Shown here: positions 9,381-18,504 of the stretch, piece after piece
Position numbering within the stretch: position 1 is the stretch's first letter
How the letters are laid out: the number at the start of each line of letters is the position of its first letter
Assembly: GCA_027483885.1 (NCBI GenBank)
Contig: JAIXTO010000071.1
Span: forward strand, 1-64,000
Reading direction: 5' to 3'
DNA length: 64,000 nt
From: Rhizobiaceae bacterium
GTDB taxonomy: Bacteria > Pseudomonadota > Alphaproteobacteria > Rhizobiales > Rhizobiaceae
Notes under the pieces: model-generated
What the model saw: only the letters and a program-made list of their open reading frames with translations
Told to the model about the DNA's origin: nothing
Databases searched by the model: none
Position numbers and translations under genes: made by a program

Positions 9381-10118
9381 ATGCGCGCCAATTTCCGCAT
9401 GCAGCGGCTTTTCATCGACCAGAAGCTGGCTCTCGGCCTGTCCCACGAGGCGGCAAGCGACCATTTCAACTACCTCGTCAACGTGCTGCGCATGGCAGAG
9501 GGCGACGAGGTTCTGGTGTTCAACGGCGTTGACGGCGAATGGCGGGCACGCCTTCTGCTGCCGACCCGCAAAAAGCTGCTGATCGAACCTATCGAGCAGA
9601 CGCGGCCTCAATCGCCGCTGCCGGATCTGCATTATCTGTTTGCGCCGCTGAAAGTCGGCCGGCTGGATTATCTCGTGCAGAAGGCGGTGGAAATGGGCGC
9701 CGGCCTGTTGCAGCCGGTGATGACCCAGCATGTGCAGGGCAAGATCACCAGCCTGGAGCGACTTCAAGCCAATGTGATGGAGGCCGCCGAACAATGCGGC
9801 GTGCTGGCCGTGCCGGCAGTTGCGGCCCCCGTCAAGCTCAAGGACCTGCTGGAAACCTGGCCTCATGACCGGCGCATCATCTTTTGCGACGAGGGTGAGG
9901 AAAGCCAGAACCCGCTGCCGATCCTCAATGAGATCAAGGAACGCAAGCTTGCGCTGTTGATCGGCCCGGAAGGCGGGTTTTCTGAAGGGGAGCGGACGCT
10001 GCTGCGCAGCCTCGACTTCGTCACCGCCATTCCGCTGGGCCCGCGTATTCTGCGCGCCGATACCGCAGCCGTGGCCGCCCTTGCCCTGGTGCAGGCCACC
10101 ATCGGGGATTGGGCATGA
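9381..10118 (+). CDS. rsmE: 16S rRNA (uracil1498-N3)-methyltransferase
   Basis: SPOUT-class enzyme that methylates N3 of U1498 in 16S rRNA. The ATG at 9381 gives [14 protein letters not shown], the typical start of the alphaproteobacterial protein; a GTG six codons upstream is possible. A PUA-like N-terminal domain (about 1-75) leads into the SPOUT domain, whose knot appears as [13 protein letters not shown] and [17 protein letters not shown]. It begins 37 bp after pit and 143 bp before gshA. rsmE next to gshA is, from memory, a common order in Rhizobiaceae. Confidence 0.95.
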   Translation: MRANFRMQRLFIDQKLALGLSHEAASDHFNYLVNVLRMAEGDEVLVFNGVDGEWRARLLLPTRKKLLIEPIEQTRPQSPLPDLHYLFAPLKVGRLDYLVQKAVEMGAGLLQPVMTQHVQGKITSLERLQANVMEAAEQCGVLAVPAVAAPVKLKDLLETWPHDRRIIFCDEGEESQNPLPILNEIKERKLALLIGPEGGFSEGERTLLRSLDFVTAIPLGPRILRADTAAVAALALVQATIGDWA

Positions 10119-10260
10119 GGTTTTTGCCTCATTCTGTGTTCAGAGAAATTCACTTGCACCGCCGCTAGATCCGGTACAAGCAACGATCCCGAAGGTCTCT
10201 TTGCGGCTTTCGGACCGGCTTCCTGCTTCAAGACCCCCTACTTCAAACAAGGTCGACTTC

Positions 10261-11634
10261 ATGGCCCGCGATACCACCGATCACACCCCGCTGACCTCCG
10301 TTTCGGAACTGGCCGACTATATGGCCGGGGGCTGCAAGCCGGAAACCGACTTCCGTATCGGCACCGAGCACGAAAAGTTCGCCTTCTTCCGCACCGACAA
10401 TTCGCCCGTGCCTTATTTTGGCGAGGCAAGCATTTCGGCGCTTCTGAAAGGCATGCAGCAAAAGCTCCGCTGGGAGCCGATCATGGATGGTGACAACATC
10501 ATCGGGCTTGGCGAGACCGGCGGCATGGGCGCGATCTCCATCGAGCCGGGCGGCCAGTTCGAGCTGTCGGGCGCGCCGCTTGCAACGCTGCACGAGACCT
10601 GTCGCGAATCCAACCAGCATCTGGCCGTGCTGCGCGAGATTGCCGAGCCCATGGGCATCCGCTTCCTCGGCATCGGCGGCAGCCCCAAATGGACGCTGGC
10701 CGAAACGCCGGTCATGCCGAAATCCCGCTACAAGATCATGACCCGCTACATGCCGAAGGTCGGCAGCCACGGGCTGGACATGATGTACCGCACCTGCACC
10801 ATCCAGGTGAACCTCGACTTCTCCTCCGAAGCCGACATGGCGCGCAAGATGCAGCTGTCCCTGAAGCTGCAGCCGCTGTCGACGGCGCTGTTTGCCGCCT
10901 CTCCCTTTACCGAGGGCAAGCCGAACGGGCTTCAGTCCTGGCGTGGCGAGATCTGGCGCGATACGGACAATGCCCGCGGCGGTCTGATGCCGAAGGCGTT
11001 CGAGCCCGGTTTCGGCTTTGCCACCTATGTGGAATGGGCGCTCGACGTGCCGATGTATTTCATCGTGCGCGACGGCAAATATCACGATTGCACGCATGTG
11101 ACGTTCCGCCAGTTCATGGCCGGTGCGCTGAAGGGCGAAGTGACCGACTGGCAGCCGACGCTTGGCGACTGGACGAACCATCTTGGCACCCTGTTTCCCG
11201 ATGTGCGCCTGAAGCGTTACCTCGAAATGCGCGGCGCAGACGGTGGCCCGTGGCGGCGCATCTGCGCGCTTCCGGCCTTCTGGGTCGGCCTTCTCTATGA
11301 CGATGCTGCCATGACGGCCGCCGAAGAGATCACGCGCGGCTGGACCTACCAGGATGTGCTGGCGCTGCGCGATGCCGTGCCGGTCGAGGGGCTTGCGGCA
11401 AAAATTGCCGGGCGCCCGCTGATGGAGGTTGCGCGCGACATTCTTTCGGTTTCCACACAAGGCCTCAAAGCCCGCAACCGGCTGAACGGCGAAGGTCAGG
11501 ACGAATCGGTGTTTCTGCAGCCGCTGGAAGAGATTCTGGCCAAGAAGAAGGTGCTGGCGGAAGAACTGCTGTCGCTTTACCACGGCCGCTGGAACGGCTC
11601 CGTTGAGCCGGTTTTCGACGAATACCAGTATTAA
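10261..11634 (+). CDS. gshA: Glutamate-cysteine ligase (plant-type)
   Basis: First enzyme of glutathione synthesis, joining L-glutamate and L-cysteine with ATP. The ATG at 10261 (MARDTTDHTPLTSVSEL) follows AAGGTCG; earlier in-frame starts would run through the rsmE end. GTEHEKFAFF and IGLGETGGMGAISIEPGGQFE are the ATP/Mg-binding segments of the GCS2 family, and MTRYMPKVGSHGLDMMYRT is also characteristic. At 457 residues it matches alphaproteobacterial and plant enzymes rather than E. coli GshA. An LsrB-like regulator lies 1.6 kb downstream. Confidence 0.95.
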   Translation: MARDTTDHTPLTSVSELADYMAGGCKPETDFRIGTEHEKFAFFRTDNSPVPYFGEASISALLKGMQQKLRWEPIMDGDNIIGLGETGGMGAISIEPGGQFELSGAPLATLHETCRESNQHLAVLREIAEPMGIRFLGIGGSPKWTLAETPVMPKSRYKIMTRYMPKVGSHGLDMMYRTCTIQVNLDFSSEADMARKMQLSLKLQPLSTALFAASPFTEGKPNGLQSWRGEIWRDTDNARGGLMPKAFEPGFGFATYVEWALDVPMYFIVRDGKYHDCTHVTFRQFMAGALKGEVTDWQPTLGDWTNHLGTLFPDVRLKRYLEMRGADGGPWRRICALPAFWVGLLYDDAAMTAAEEITRGWTYQDVLALRDAVPVEGLAAKIAGRPLMEVARDILSVSTQGLKARNRLNGEGQDESVFLQPLEEILAKKKVLAEELLSLYHGRWNGSVEPVFDEYQY

Positions 11635-11748
11635 GCCTCGAGCCTTCCCGCCAAGGGACAGTTTAAAGCTGAACAAACCGGTTCCGTCCCGGATTTTTCC
11701 AGTTATAGTAGCTGGATACAAGGGGAATCCAGGAAGGAGCCGGTTACC

Positions 11749-12639
11749 ATGCTGCCGCTGTTCGACATGATGCTGAAGGCGCAGAACGGCGCCGCGATGG
11801 ACACTCTGGCCAAGCAGTTCAATCTGGCCCAGGAGCAGGCGGCGCAGGCGATGGCCGCCCTCCTGCCGGCGTTTTCCTCAGGCCTCAAGCGCACCAGCAA
11901 CAACCCGTATGATTTCAGCGCGCTGATGAGCGGCATGTTTTCCGGCGCCTACGGCAAATATTTCGAGGACATCAACAAGGCTTTTACGCCGCAGGGCATG
12001 GCCGATGGCAATGCGGTTCTTGAGCGCCTGTTCGGCTCCAAGGATGTCTCGCGCGCGATTGCGGCGCAGGCAGCCCAGCTGACCGGCATCGGCCAGGATG
12101 TTTTGAAGCAGATGATGCCGGCCATGGCCGACACGATCATGGGCGGCCTCTTTAAGCAGATGACCGGCCAGGTCAACACCAATCCGTTTTCGCCGGAGGC
12201 CATGGGCCAGGCGACGCAGCAATGGCTGCAGGCCATCGGTTTCCAGCCCAAACCCAAGCCGCAGCCGGCTGCCATTCCCTTCGACAACCCGATGTTCCAG
12301 GCGATGCGCAGCATGTGGGGGCTGGAAAAGCCCGCAGAGGCGGCCCAGCAGACCAACCCCTTCACCGACAATCCGTTCGCCAAGGCTTTTCAGGACATGA
12401 TGAGCGGCAGTTTTTCCGCGCCCGAGGCTGCCCCACAGCCAGCCAAAGCCGCAGCGCCGAAGACTGAGGCGCCCGAGACGCCGACTGGCAAGCCGGAGAT
12501 CGAGAAATTCCAGGCCGTTCTCTCCAGCATGTTCGATAGCGGCGTCGAAGTGCAGAAAGCCTATCAGAAGAATATGGAAGCCATCTTCGAGGGTTATGTG
12601 CGTGCGCAGGCCGGCGAAGCGCCCAAGGCTTCCGTCTGA
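11749..12639 (+). CDS. DUF937-domain protein
   Basis: 296 residues. The first 140 form a helix-rich DUF937/YidB-like domain (MLPLFDMMLKAQNGAAMDTL, AALLPAFSSGLKR); the rest is Pro/Ala/Lys-rich with short conserved islands (TNPFTDNPFAKAFQDMMSG) and a helical C-terminus that may dimerise. No signal peptide or transmembrane segment is visible, so it is probably cytoplasmic. AGGAAGGAG precedes the ATG. The function of this family is unknown to me; gshA neighbourhood is conserved in rhizobia as far as I recall but does not define a role. Confidence 0.8.
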   Translation: MLPLFDMMLKAQNGAAMDTLAKQFNLAQEQAAQAMAALLPAFSSGLKRTSNNPYDFSALMSGMFSGAYGKYFEDINKAFTPQGMADGNAVLERLFGSKDVSRAIAAQAAQLTGIGQDVLKQMMPAMADTIMGGLFKQMTGQVNTNPFSPEAMGQATQQWLQAIGFQPKPKPQPAAIPFDNPMFQAMRSMWGLEKPAEAAQQTNPFTDNPFAKAFQDMMSGSFSAPEAAPQPAKAAAPKTEAPETPTGKPEIEKFQAVLSSMFDSGVEVQKAYQKNMEAIFEGYVRAQAGEAPKASV

Positions 12640-12686
12640 TCACCGCCTGAACCAGAGGTCCTGCCCTGCAGAGGCTTGCAGACCAT

Positions 12687-12719
12687 AAAAAAGCCCGGCG
12701 CGGATAAACCGGCCGGGCA
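12687..12719 (-). terminator. Rho-independent terminator of the DUF1127 gene
   Basis: Read on the minus strand, GCCCGGC and GCCGGGC arms (with flanking G/C pairs) surround a short AT-containing loop and are followed by TTTTTT. It lies 46 bp after the DUF1127 stop and also separates that gene from the DUF937 gene, which ends at 12639 on the other strand. Confidence 0.8.
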
Positions 12720-12765
12720 AGTGTGCAGGGTCATTGGCGTTTACCCTGCGGGGAAAACTGGTGGG

Positions 12766-13077
12766 TCAGGCGCGCTTGTTCACGGACAGCGACCGGCGGC
12801 CGCGCTGGCGGGCATGCGGTGGCAGGAGCGAATAGGGATCCTCAAACAGGCCCGACTGGATCATTGCACGATCGACCTCCAGCCGTGTCAGGCCGATATC
12901 GAACAGCTGGTGATCTTCAAGCTCGCTCAGCGCATTCATCGCCTTGCGATTGCGAAGGGCACGAAGAACGGTTTTGCTCCATGCCGCCGTATAGGCGATC
13001 ACATCGGCAAAAAGGCGCACATTGACCTTCCGGGTGGCGGAGAGGGTGCGGGTCATGGTCCGTTCAGTCGTGCTCAT
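12766..13077 (-). CDS. DUF1127 small protein
   Basis: 103 residues with a C-terminal DUF1127 motif, ALSELEDHQLFDIGLTR, preceded by a basic helix (VLRALRNRKAMN). Proteins of this family in Agrobacterium have been linked to phosphate and carbon metabolism and RNA interactions, but the present length (long N-terminal and C-terminal tails) differs from the 45-residue minimal forms. A GGAAG site precedes the ATG and a clear intrinsic terminator follows. Soluble, basic, monocistronic. Precise role unknown. Confidence 0.85.
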   Translation of the reverse strand: MSTTERTMTRTLSATRKVNVRLFADVIAYTAAWSKTVLRALRNRKAMNALSELEDHQLFDIGLTRLEVDRAMIQSGLFEDPYSLLPPHARQRGRRSLSVNKRA

Positions 13078-13272
13078 GGGAACTTCCTTTCGTCAGGCAC
13101 GAAAATTCATTCCTCCAACAGTGTCAGGCCGCTGGATCGGGCCGCCGTTTCTGGAAGGAAGGCAGGGACGGCGCTTGGGAAGCGCCATCTGTTTGGCTTT
13201 GCCCTTGCGTTATGCGAAATCACCATTGATCAGTCCAACGAATGTTTCTAATGATTAGCATCAAACTCACTG

Positions 13273-14238
13273 ATGGGTGCTCCAATGTCTGCTCCACTTG
13301 ATACTGACCAGTTGCAAACCTTCGTCGCCATCGTCGACAGCGGCAGTTTCACCAAGGCCGCCGACCGCGTGTTCAAGACGCAAAGCGCCGTCTCCATGCA
13401 GATGCGACGGCTGGAGGAGCGGGTGGGCAAGCAGCTGTTTGCCAAGGACGGGCGCGGCAACCGGCTGACGCTGGAAGGCGAAAAGCTGTTGAACTATGCC
13501 CGCCGCATCATTCGGCTGAACAACGAGGCAATTGCAGCCTTCGACGACAACCGGCTGGAAGGCACGCTGCGCATCGGCACGCCCGACGATTATGCCGACC
13601 GCTACATGCCTGAGATCATCGGGCGTTTTGCAAAGACGCATCCGAATGTCGAGCTGTTCATTGTCTGCGAACCCTCGGTGGATCTGGCGGAAAAGATGGC
13701 GCGCGGAGAGCTGGATATTGCGCTTGTGACGCACAATCCCCGCGCCCGCCAGTCGGATGTGGTGCGCACGGAGCCGCTCTGCTGGGTGGCCTCGGCCAAC
13801 CATCCGCTGCGCGACGATGCGCCGGTGCCGCTGGCTGTCGGCCGGCGCGATTGCAACTGGCGCCAGCTTGCCTGTTCGGCGCTCGATGCCGACGGGCGCG
13901 AATACCAGATCCTGTTTACCAGCTGGTCGTCCATGGTGGTGGCGTCAGCTGTTCTCGCCGGCATGGCCGTGTCGATCTTGCCGGAATCGGCCCTTCGCCC
14001 GGGTATGAAGGTGCTGAGCCAGTCGGACGGTTTTCCGCCGCTTCCCCCGGTGCAGATCGGCCTGATGAAGCGGCCGGGCCTGTCGCCCTCGCTGATGACG
14101 GCGATCACCGATCACATCACCGCCTGCCTCGACAACATCTCGCCGGCCGTTGCCCCTGACGATCTCGACGGCGACATGAAGGCGTTTGGCCGCGCTGCCG
14201 CCCGCCTGCGCACCGCCCAGTTGATGCCGGGGTGGTGA
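13273..14238 (+). CDS. LysR-family regulator, LsrB-like
   Basis: Transcription factor with an N-terminal winged helix (SGSFTKAADRVFKTQSAVSM as recognition region) and a type 2 periplasmic-binding-fold effector domain. Wording such as RIGTPDDYADRYMPEIIGRF, ILFTSWSSMVVA and VSILPESALRPGMKVLSQSD resembles LsrB of Sinorhizobium/Agrobacterium from memory; LsrB is a redox-responsive regulator that controls glutathione synthesis and oxidative stress genes. Cysteines are present in IVCEPS, LCWVA, DCNWRQLACSAL and TACLDN, compatible with redox sensing. Start at 13273 or 13285; both ATGs are in frame. It could be a paralogue rather than LsrB itself. A DUF1127 gene lies divergently upstream. Confidence 0.85.
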   Translation: MGAPMSAPLDTDQLQTFVAIVDSGSFTKAADRVFKTQSAVSMQMRRLEERVGKQLFAKDGRGNRLTLEGEKLLNYARRIIRLNNEAIAAFDDNRLEGTLRIGTPDDYADRYMPEIIGRFAKTHPNVELFIVCEPSVDLAEKMARGELDIALVTHNPRARQSDVVRTEPLCWVASANHPLRDDAPVPLAVGRRDCNWRQLACSALDADGREYQILFTSWSSMVVASAVLAGMAVSILPESALRPGMKVLSQSDGFPPLPPVQIGLMKRPGLSPSLMTAITDHITACLDNISPAVAPDDLDGDMKAFGRAAARLRTAQLMPGW

Positions 14239-14671
14239 TCAACGTCCGCTTGCCATCCGGGATGCGCCTGCCTTGCAAAAGCGTTTCCCGCTGAAGCGCT
14301 CTGTCGCTTTCCTGTCACGCAGTGGCGGACATAAAACCGCTCCCAGCTTTTTCCGGGCCAGCCCCAAGAGATGGGCGGCCCGCACGCAGTGCCGATGACG
14401 TGTTGTCTGCAAGGCACCGTCGTCTGATGTTACCGCCCCCTCGCGTGCCGGGCGGCACAGCACCGTGCCTTTTCAACAACATGTGCAACGCCTCACTTCA
14501 AATGGCCTCCAGGATATTTACAGCGATTTATTTTGCGTATTATCTACTACAAAACATCAACGATTCCCGTAATTTATTTAGATACTAAATATTAAATCCG
14601 GAAACTATCCGTACTATATTTATATCCGAATAATCTCCGCTCATCGTTGATCAAAAACGAGGGAGGACATT
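14239..14671. other. Intergenic, AT-rich leader of the autotransporter gene
   Basis: 433 bp with no convincing gene. The last 190 bp (about 14480-14671) are strikingly AT-rich compared with the GC-rich surroundings and contain short self-complementary AATTTATTTA/TAAATATTAAAT-like stretches, then GAGGGAGG before the autotransporter ATG. This is a reasonable place for a curved or H-NS-like-protein-bound promoter, but no specific operator is recognised. Confidence 0.5.
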
Positions 14672-17413
14672 ATGAATCTATTTTCATATGCGCAGCCGCG
14701 CGGCCAAAATGGAGTATACGCAGGACTATACACCCCGCGCAGCAGGCTCGCGTTGCGTCATGCAATCCTGATGACGACGGTTTGCGTGCCGCTTTCACTT
14801 CTGGCGCTGGCGGCAGGCGGCTTGCGTGCCGCATCTGCGCAATCCATCACGGGGACCGGCGATATCAGCCCGACACTACCCGGCCCAACCGGCTCCTGGT
14901 CGCCGTCCGGCCGGCTCGAAGTGGGTGCAACGAGCACGGGGGCGCTCAGCGTTACGGATGGCGCGACGCTGAACTCGATCGATTCCGCCCTTGGCCTTGC
15001 CGCCGGCAGCAACGGAAGCATCACCATCAGCGGACAGGGCTCCACCTGGGTCAACCAGGGCGGCATCCTGATGAATGATGTCGGCACCAGTTCGCTCACC
15101 ATCTCCGACGGCGCGCGGATGGAGACCGTCAACGGCAGCCTCGCTATGGGCGCAAATTCAAGCCTCACCATTACCGGCCCCGGCACATCGGTCGATCTTG
15201 GAACCCTGACGGCAACGGATCCGTCAAGCTGGACGTCCGCAGCGGGTTATCTCAGCCTCAATGAGGGAACGGCGACGCTGTCCAATGGTGCAACCCTGCA
15301 TGACGATGGTGGCTATGTCGGTGGCGAGGGCGCAACCTGGGCCACAATGACCGTGACGGGCCAAGGCACGCAGTGGACGAACAGCCTCAACGTCTATGTC
15401 GGCGGCAGCGGAAACGGCACTGTCGGTTATGGGCGCCTGACCGTCTCTGACGGTGCCGTGGTATCGGCCCATACGGGCGCTGTTGGCACCGATACCGGCT
15501 CCTTCGGCGAGATGACGCTGATCGGTGCGGGCACGCGCTTCGAGACGCTTTCAAATGCGAATTTTGCCGGCAACATGCGCGTCGGCTTCAACGGCACTGG
15601 CACTGTGACCGTGAGGGATGGCGCAGAACTGCTGGTCAGTAACCAACTAGATATTGGCACCAATGCCGGCAGCACCGGCACACTGAACATCGGGGCGGCG
15701 CAAGGGTCGGCTGCGGCTGCAGCCGGCACGATTTCGGCAACCAACGGCATCTATTTCGGCGATGGCACGGCGACACTGGTATTCAACCACACCAGCGACG
15801 CCTATGAATTCAACCAGAAACTGTTCGGAAATGGCGGCGATATCCTGCAGATCGCGGGTACAACCATCTACACTGGAGATGGATCGGGCTTTACCGGCAC
15901 AACGCATGTGGAAGGCGGAACGTTCGTGCTGAATAGCACGCTCGGCGGGACGATCGACATCGGAACCGGCGGCACGCTGAAAGGGTCAGGCTCCATCGGC
16001 GCGATCGAGATTGCCACCGGCTCCACCGTGGCACCGGGCAATTCCATCGGAACGCTCAACACCTCCGGGACTTATGTCCAGCAGGCAGGCGCACTTTATG
16101 AAGTCGAACTCGACCCCACCTCGACGGCCTCGGACCTGATCAATGCGGGCGGCACCGCCACGCTGCAGCCCGGAGCGCTGATCTCCTGGTCCCGCGGTGC
16201 GGCCGGAACCTTCGTGCCCGGCGCGCAATACACCATCCTGACGGCAGCCGGCGGTCTCACCGGAACCTTCGACTGGTCCGGCTCACCCGCCGTTTCGGCC
16301 TTCTACGATCTGGTCGATTCCTATGACGCCAACAACGCATATCTGACCGTTACCCAGACGACGGCGCTCACCGATGCCGCCCTGACACCAAACCAGATTG
16401 CAACGGGCACGGCACTGGAACAGCTTGCCGGCACCAACAGCCTGCGAGCAGCCATTGGTATGACGGTCGATTTCAATGAGGCCCGCGACGCCTTCGACCT
16501 CGTTTCGGGCGATGTCTATGCCTCGCTGCGCTCGCAGATGCTGGAACACGCTCGCGTTGCGGGCAAGGCCGCCTTCACGCGGCTTGCCGATGACGGCGAC
16601 GGTTTCTGGGCCACCGCCCAGGGCAGCCGCCTTGCCCTGTCCGGCGACGGCAATGGCGGCGCAATGGCTGGCAACAGTTTTGACATGCTCGCGGGCATGG
16701 ACCGCAGCCTCGGCGACTGGCGCCTCGGCGTGATGATTTTTGGCGCCACGCAGCACATCTCGGCCGGCGACCGCGACACGACCGGCACGCTGAACACCGG
16801 CGGTCTTGGCGCCTATGCCGGTGCCGACTGGGGTGCAACCGCGCTCGATCTTTCGGCAAGCTTCGGTTACAGCGGCATCGATACCAGCCGCGACGTCGCC
16901 ATCGGAAGCTTTTCCGATCATCTGAGCGCAGACTATAGCGGGCTGTCCGGCCAGCTGTCTGCCCGCCTGTCGCAACGGATCAGCCTGTCGCAACTTGACC
17001 TCGTGCCGTTCGGCGAAGCTGCCTATGTGGCAGCCTCCACCCGCGACGTTCGCGAAAGCGGTGGTCTCGCTGCCCTGTCTGTGGATGGTGACACCGATCA
17101 CGCGCTGATCACCACGATCGGCACCACGGTCGAAAAGGGCCTGACGCTGGAGGACGGGCGAAAGGCTGATCTGAAGCTGGGGCTTGGCTGGCAACATACA
17201 AACGCCGACACACCGCAGTCGCGCAATGCTTTCTCGACCGGAAATGCCTTTACCGTGGCAGGCCTCGACCTGCCGGAGAATGCGCTGGCGCTCAATGCAA
17301 GCGCCGGTGTTGCCTTGAGCGAAAAGGCGACGCTTGGGGTGAGCTACAATGGGCTGCTGAGCGGCGACGGGAATGCCCACTCCGTCAAGATCAACCTCAA
17401 CGGCCGCTTCTGA
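14672..17413 (+). CDS. Autotransporter (type Va secretion) with beta-strand repeat passenger
   Basis: 913-residue surface or secreted protein. An extended signal region of about 58 residues (basic start, then hydrophobic ILMTTVCVPLSLLALAAGG, ending ASAQS) is typical of autotransporters. The passenger is a Gly/Thr/Ser-rich beta-helix built of repeats such as TISGQGSTWVNQGG, TVTGQGTQWTNSLNV and TLIGAGTRFETLSN, each followed by G-x-L-x-V/I-x-D-G-A units. From about residue 600 a 12-strand translocator domain follows (FWATAQGSRLALSGDGNG onward) and ends in the obligatory aromatic Phe (KINLNGRF). No protease triad is evident in the passenger, so adhesin is the likeliest role. RBS GAGGGAGG. Confidence 0.92.
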   Translation: MNLFSYAQPRGQNGVYAGLYTPRSRLALRHAILMTTVCVPLSLLALAAGGLRAASAQSITGTGDISPTLPGPTGSWSPSGRLEVGATSTGALSVTDGATLNSIDSALGLAAGSNGSITISGQGSTWVNQGGILMNDVGTSSLTISDGARMETVNGSLAMGANSSLTITGPGTSVDLGTLTATDPSSWTSAAGYLSLNEGTATLSNGATLHDDGGYVGGEGATWATMTVTGQGTQWTNSLNVYVGGSGNGTVGYGRLTVSDGAVVSAHTGAVGTDTGSFGEMTLIGAGTRFETLSNANFAGNMRVGFNGTGTVTVRDGAELLVSNQLDIGTNAGSTGTLNIGAAQGSAAAAAGTISATNGIYFGDGTATLVFNHTSDAYEFNQKLFGNGGDILQIAGTTIYTGDGSGFTGTTHVEGGTFVLNSTLGGTIDIGTGGTLKGSGSIGAIEIATGSTVAPGNSIGTLNTSGTYVQQAGALYEVELDPTSTASDLINAGGTATLQPGALISWSRGAAGTFVPGAQYTILTAAGGLTGTFDWSGSPAVSAFYDLVDSYDANNAYLTVTQTTALTDAALTPNQIATGTALEQLAGTNSLRAAIGMTVDFNEARDAFDLVSGDVYASLRSQMLEHARVAGKAAFTRLADDGDGFWATAQGSRLALSGDGNGGAMAGNSFDMLAGMDRSLGDWRLGVMIFGATQHISAGDRDTTGTLNTGGLGAYAGADWGATALDLSASFGYSGIDTSRDVAIGSFSDHLSADYSGLSGQLSARLSQRISLSQLDLVPFGEAAYVAASTRDVRESGGLAALSVDGDTDHALITTIGTTVEKGLTLEDGRKADLKLGLGWQHTNADTPQSRNAFSTGNAFTVAGLDLPENALALNASAGVALSEKATLGVSYNGLLSGDGNAHSVKINLNGRF

Positions 17414-17421
17414 AGAAACGT

Positions 17422-17453
17422 GGCGGTGCGCGGAAAATCCTCCCCGCACCGCC
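17422..17453. terminator. Hairpin between convergent genes
   Basis: A 9-bp perfect stem, GGCGGTGCG paired with CGCACCGCC, lies between the autotransporter stop and the end of the convergent dienelactone hydrolase gene. There is no T-run on either side, so it is probably a bidirectional or Rho-assisted stop rather than a strong intrinsic terminator. Confidence 0.5.
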
Positions 17454-17469
17454 GGCATCGCATCTCAGG

Positions 17470-18348
17470 TCAGCCGAGATATTTTTGCAGGAACTTGACG
17501 GTGCGGCTCCAGGCAAGGTCAGCCGCTGCCTTGTCATATCGGGCCGACGAGGTGTCGTTGTTGAAGGCGTGGTTGACGCCATCATAGATGAAGATTTCAA
17601 ACGTCTTGCCGCCGGCTTCCAGCGCCTTGCGATAGGCGTCGATGCCGGCATTGATGCGCTCGTCGAGGCCGGCGTAATGCAGCATGAGCGGCGCCTTGAT
17701 TTTCGCAACATCTGCGGCGGGCGGCTGCGCGCCGTAATAGGCGACGCCGGCGTTAAGCTCCGGTGATGCCACTGCCATGCGGTTCACCATGCCGCCGCCC
17801 CAGCAGAAGCCGATGGCGCCGACCTTGCCGTTCGCCCCCTGACGCTTTGACAGAAACGCCCTTGTGGCCTCCCCATTGGCGACGGTAACACTCATGTCCA
17901 AGGTGGAAAACATCTGGCGCGCCTGATCCTCATCCGTGGGCGTGCCGCCATTGGGTGACAGGAAATCCGGGGCGAGCGCCACGAAACCTTCAAGCGCCAT
18001 GCGGCGCGCCACATCGCGGATATGATCGTTGAGACCACGGTTCTCGTGAATGACGATGACCGAACCAAGCGGGCCGGCCGGATTTTTGGGCGCTACCAGA
18101 TACCCCTTCATCTCGCCGCCTGCCCCCGGATAGGTGATGTCCGCACCGGTCAGCCGGGCATCATCTGCCGGCACGACGGCTGCTTGCGCACTGCTGGCGG
18201 CCAGCATCGGGGCGATGGCCGCAGCAGCGGCACCGGAGCCCGCAAGGAGGCTCAATCTTTCCATGAATTTTCGGCGATCGAGGCTGAGATGCGTGTATTC
18301 GTCATAGGCATCGATCATCGCCTGCGTGATCTTCGGCTTGTCGGTCAT
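17470..18348 (-). CDS. Tat-exported dienelactone hydrolase family protein
   Basis: Alpha/beta hydrolase of 292 residues. The ATG at 18348 follows GGAGGAAA. Near the N-terminus DRRKFMERLSLLAG and a hydrophobic Ala-rich stretch ending AQA form a twin-arginine signal, so the mature enzyme is probably periplasmic. The DLH active site is seen as GFCWGGG (Cys nucleophile, in place of Ser) and a C-terminal His in DGVNHAFNND; the acid is probably the Asp of HYAGLDERIN. Substrates of this family include enol-lactones and various carboxyl esters; no aromatic pathway genes flank it, so the substrate is open. Confidence 0.88.
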   Translation of the reverse strand: MTDKPKITQAMIDAYDEYTHLSLDRRKFMERLSLLAGSGAAAAAIAPMLAASSAQAAVVPADDARLTGADITYPGAGGEMKGYLVAPKNPAGPLGSVIVIHENRGLNDHIRDVARRMALEGFVALAPDFLSPNGGTPTDEDQARQMFSTLDMSVTVANGEATRAFLSKRQGANGKVGAIGFCWGGGMVNRMAVASPELNAGVAYYGAQPPAADVAKIKAPLMLHYAGLDERINAGIDAYRKALEAGGKTFEIFIYDGVNHAFNNDTSSARYDKAAADLAWSRTVKFLQKYLG

Positions 18349-18504
18349 TGCGTTTCCTCCATCAAATCCCCAAGGCTTGGGACAAGATGGGCGAAAGCGC
18401 AGGTTTTGGAAGCGGCCCGGCCGCCACCCGCGCCACAACTTTGCGTGATGCTTGAGGAGCGGCGCGGGTTGCGTAGACGTGATGCCCCGGTGGACCGAGA
18501 AGGT

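Noticed and set aside
10243-11721. 492-codon minus-strand frame opposite gshA
   Set aside because: Shadow frame; gshA has all family signatures.
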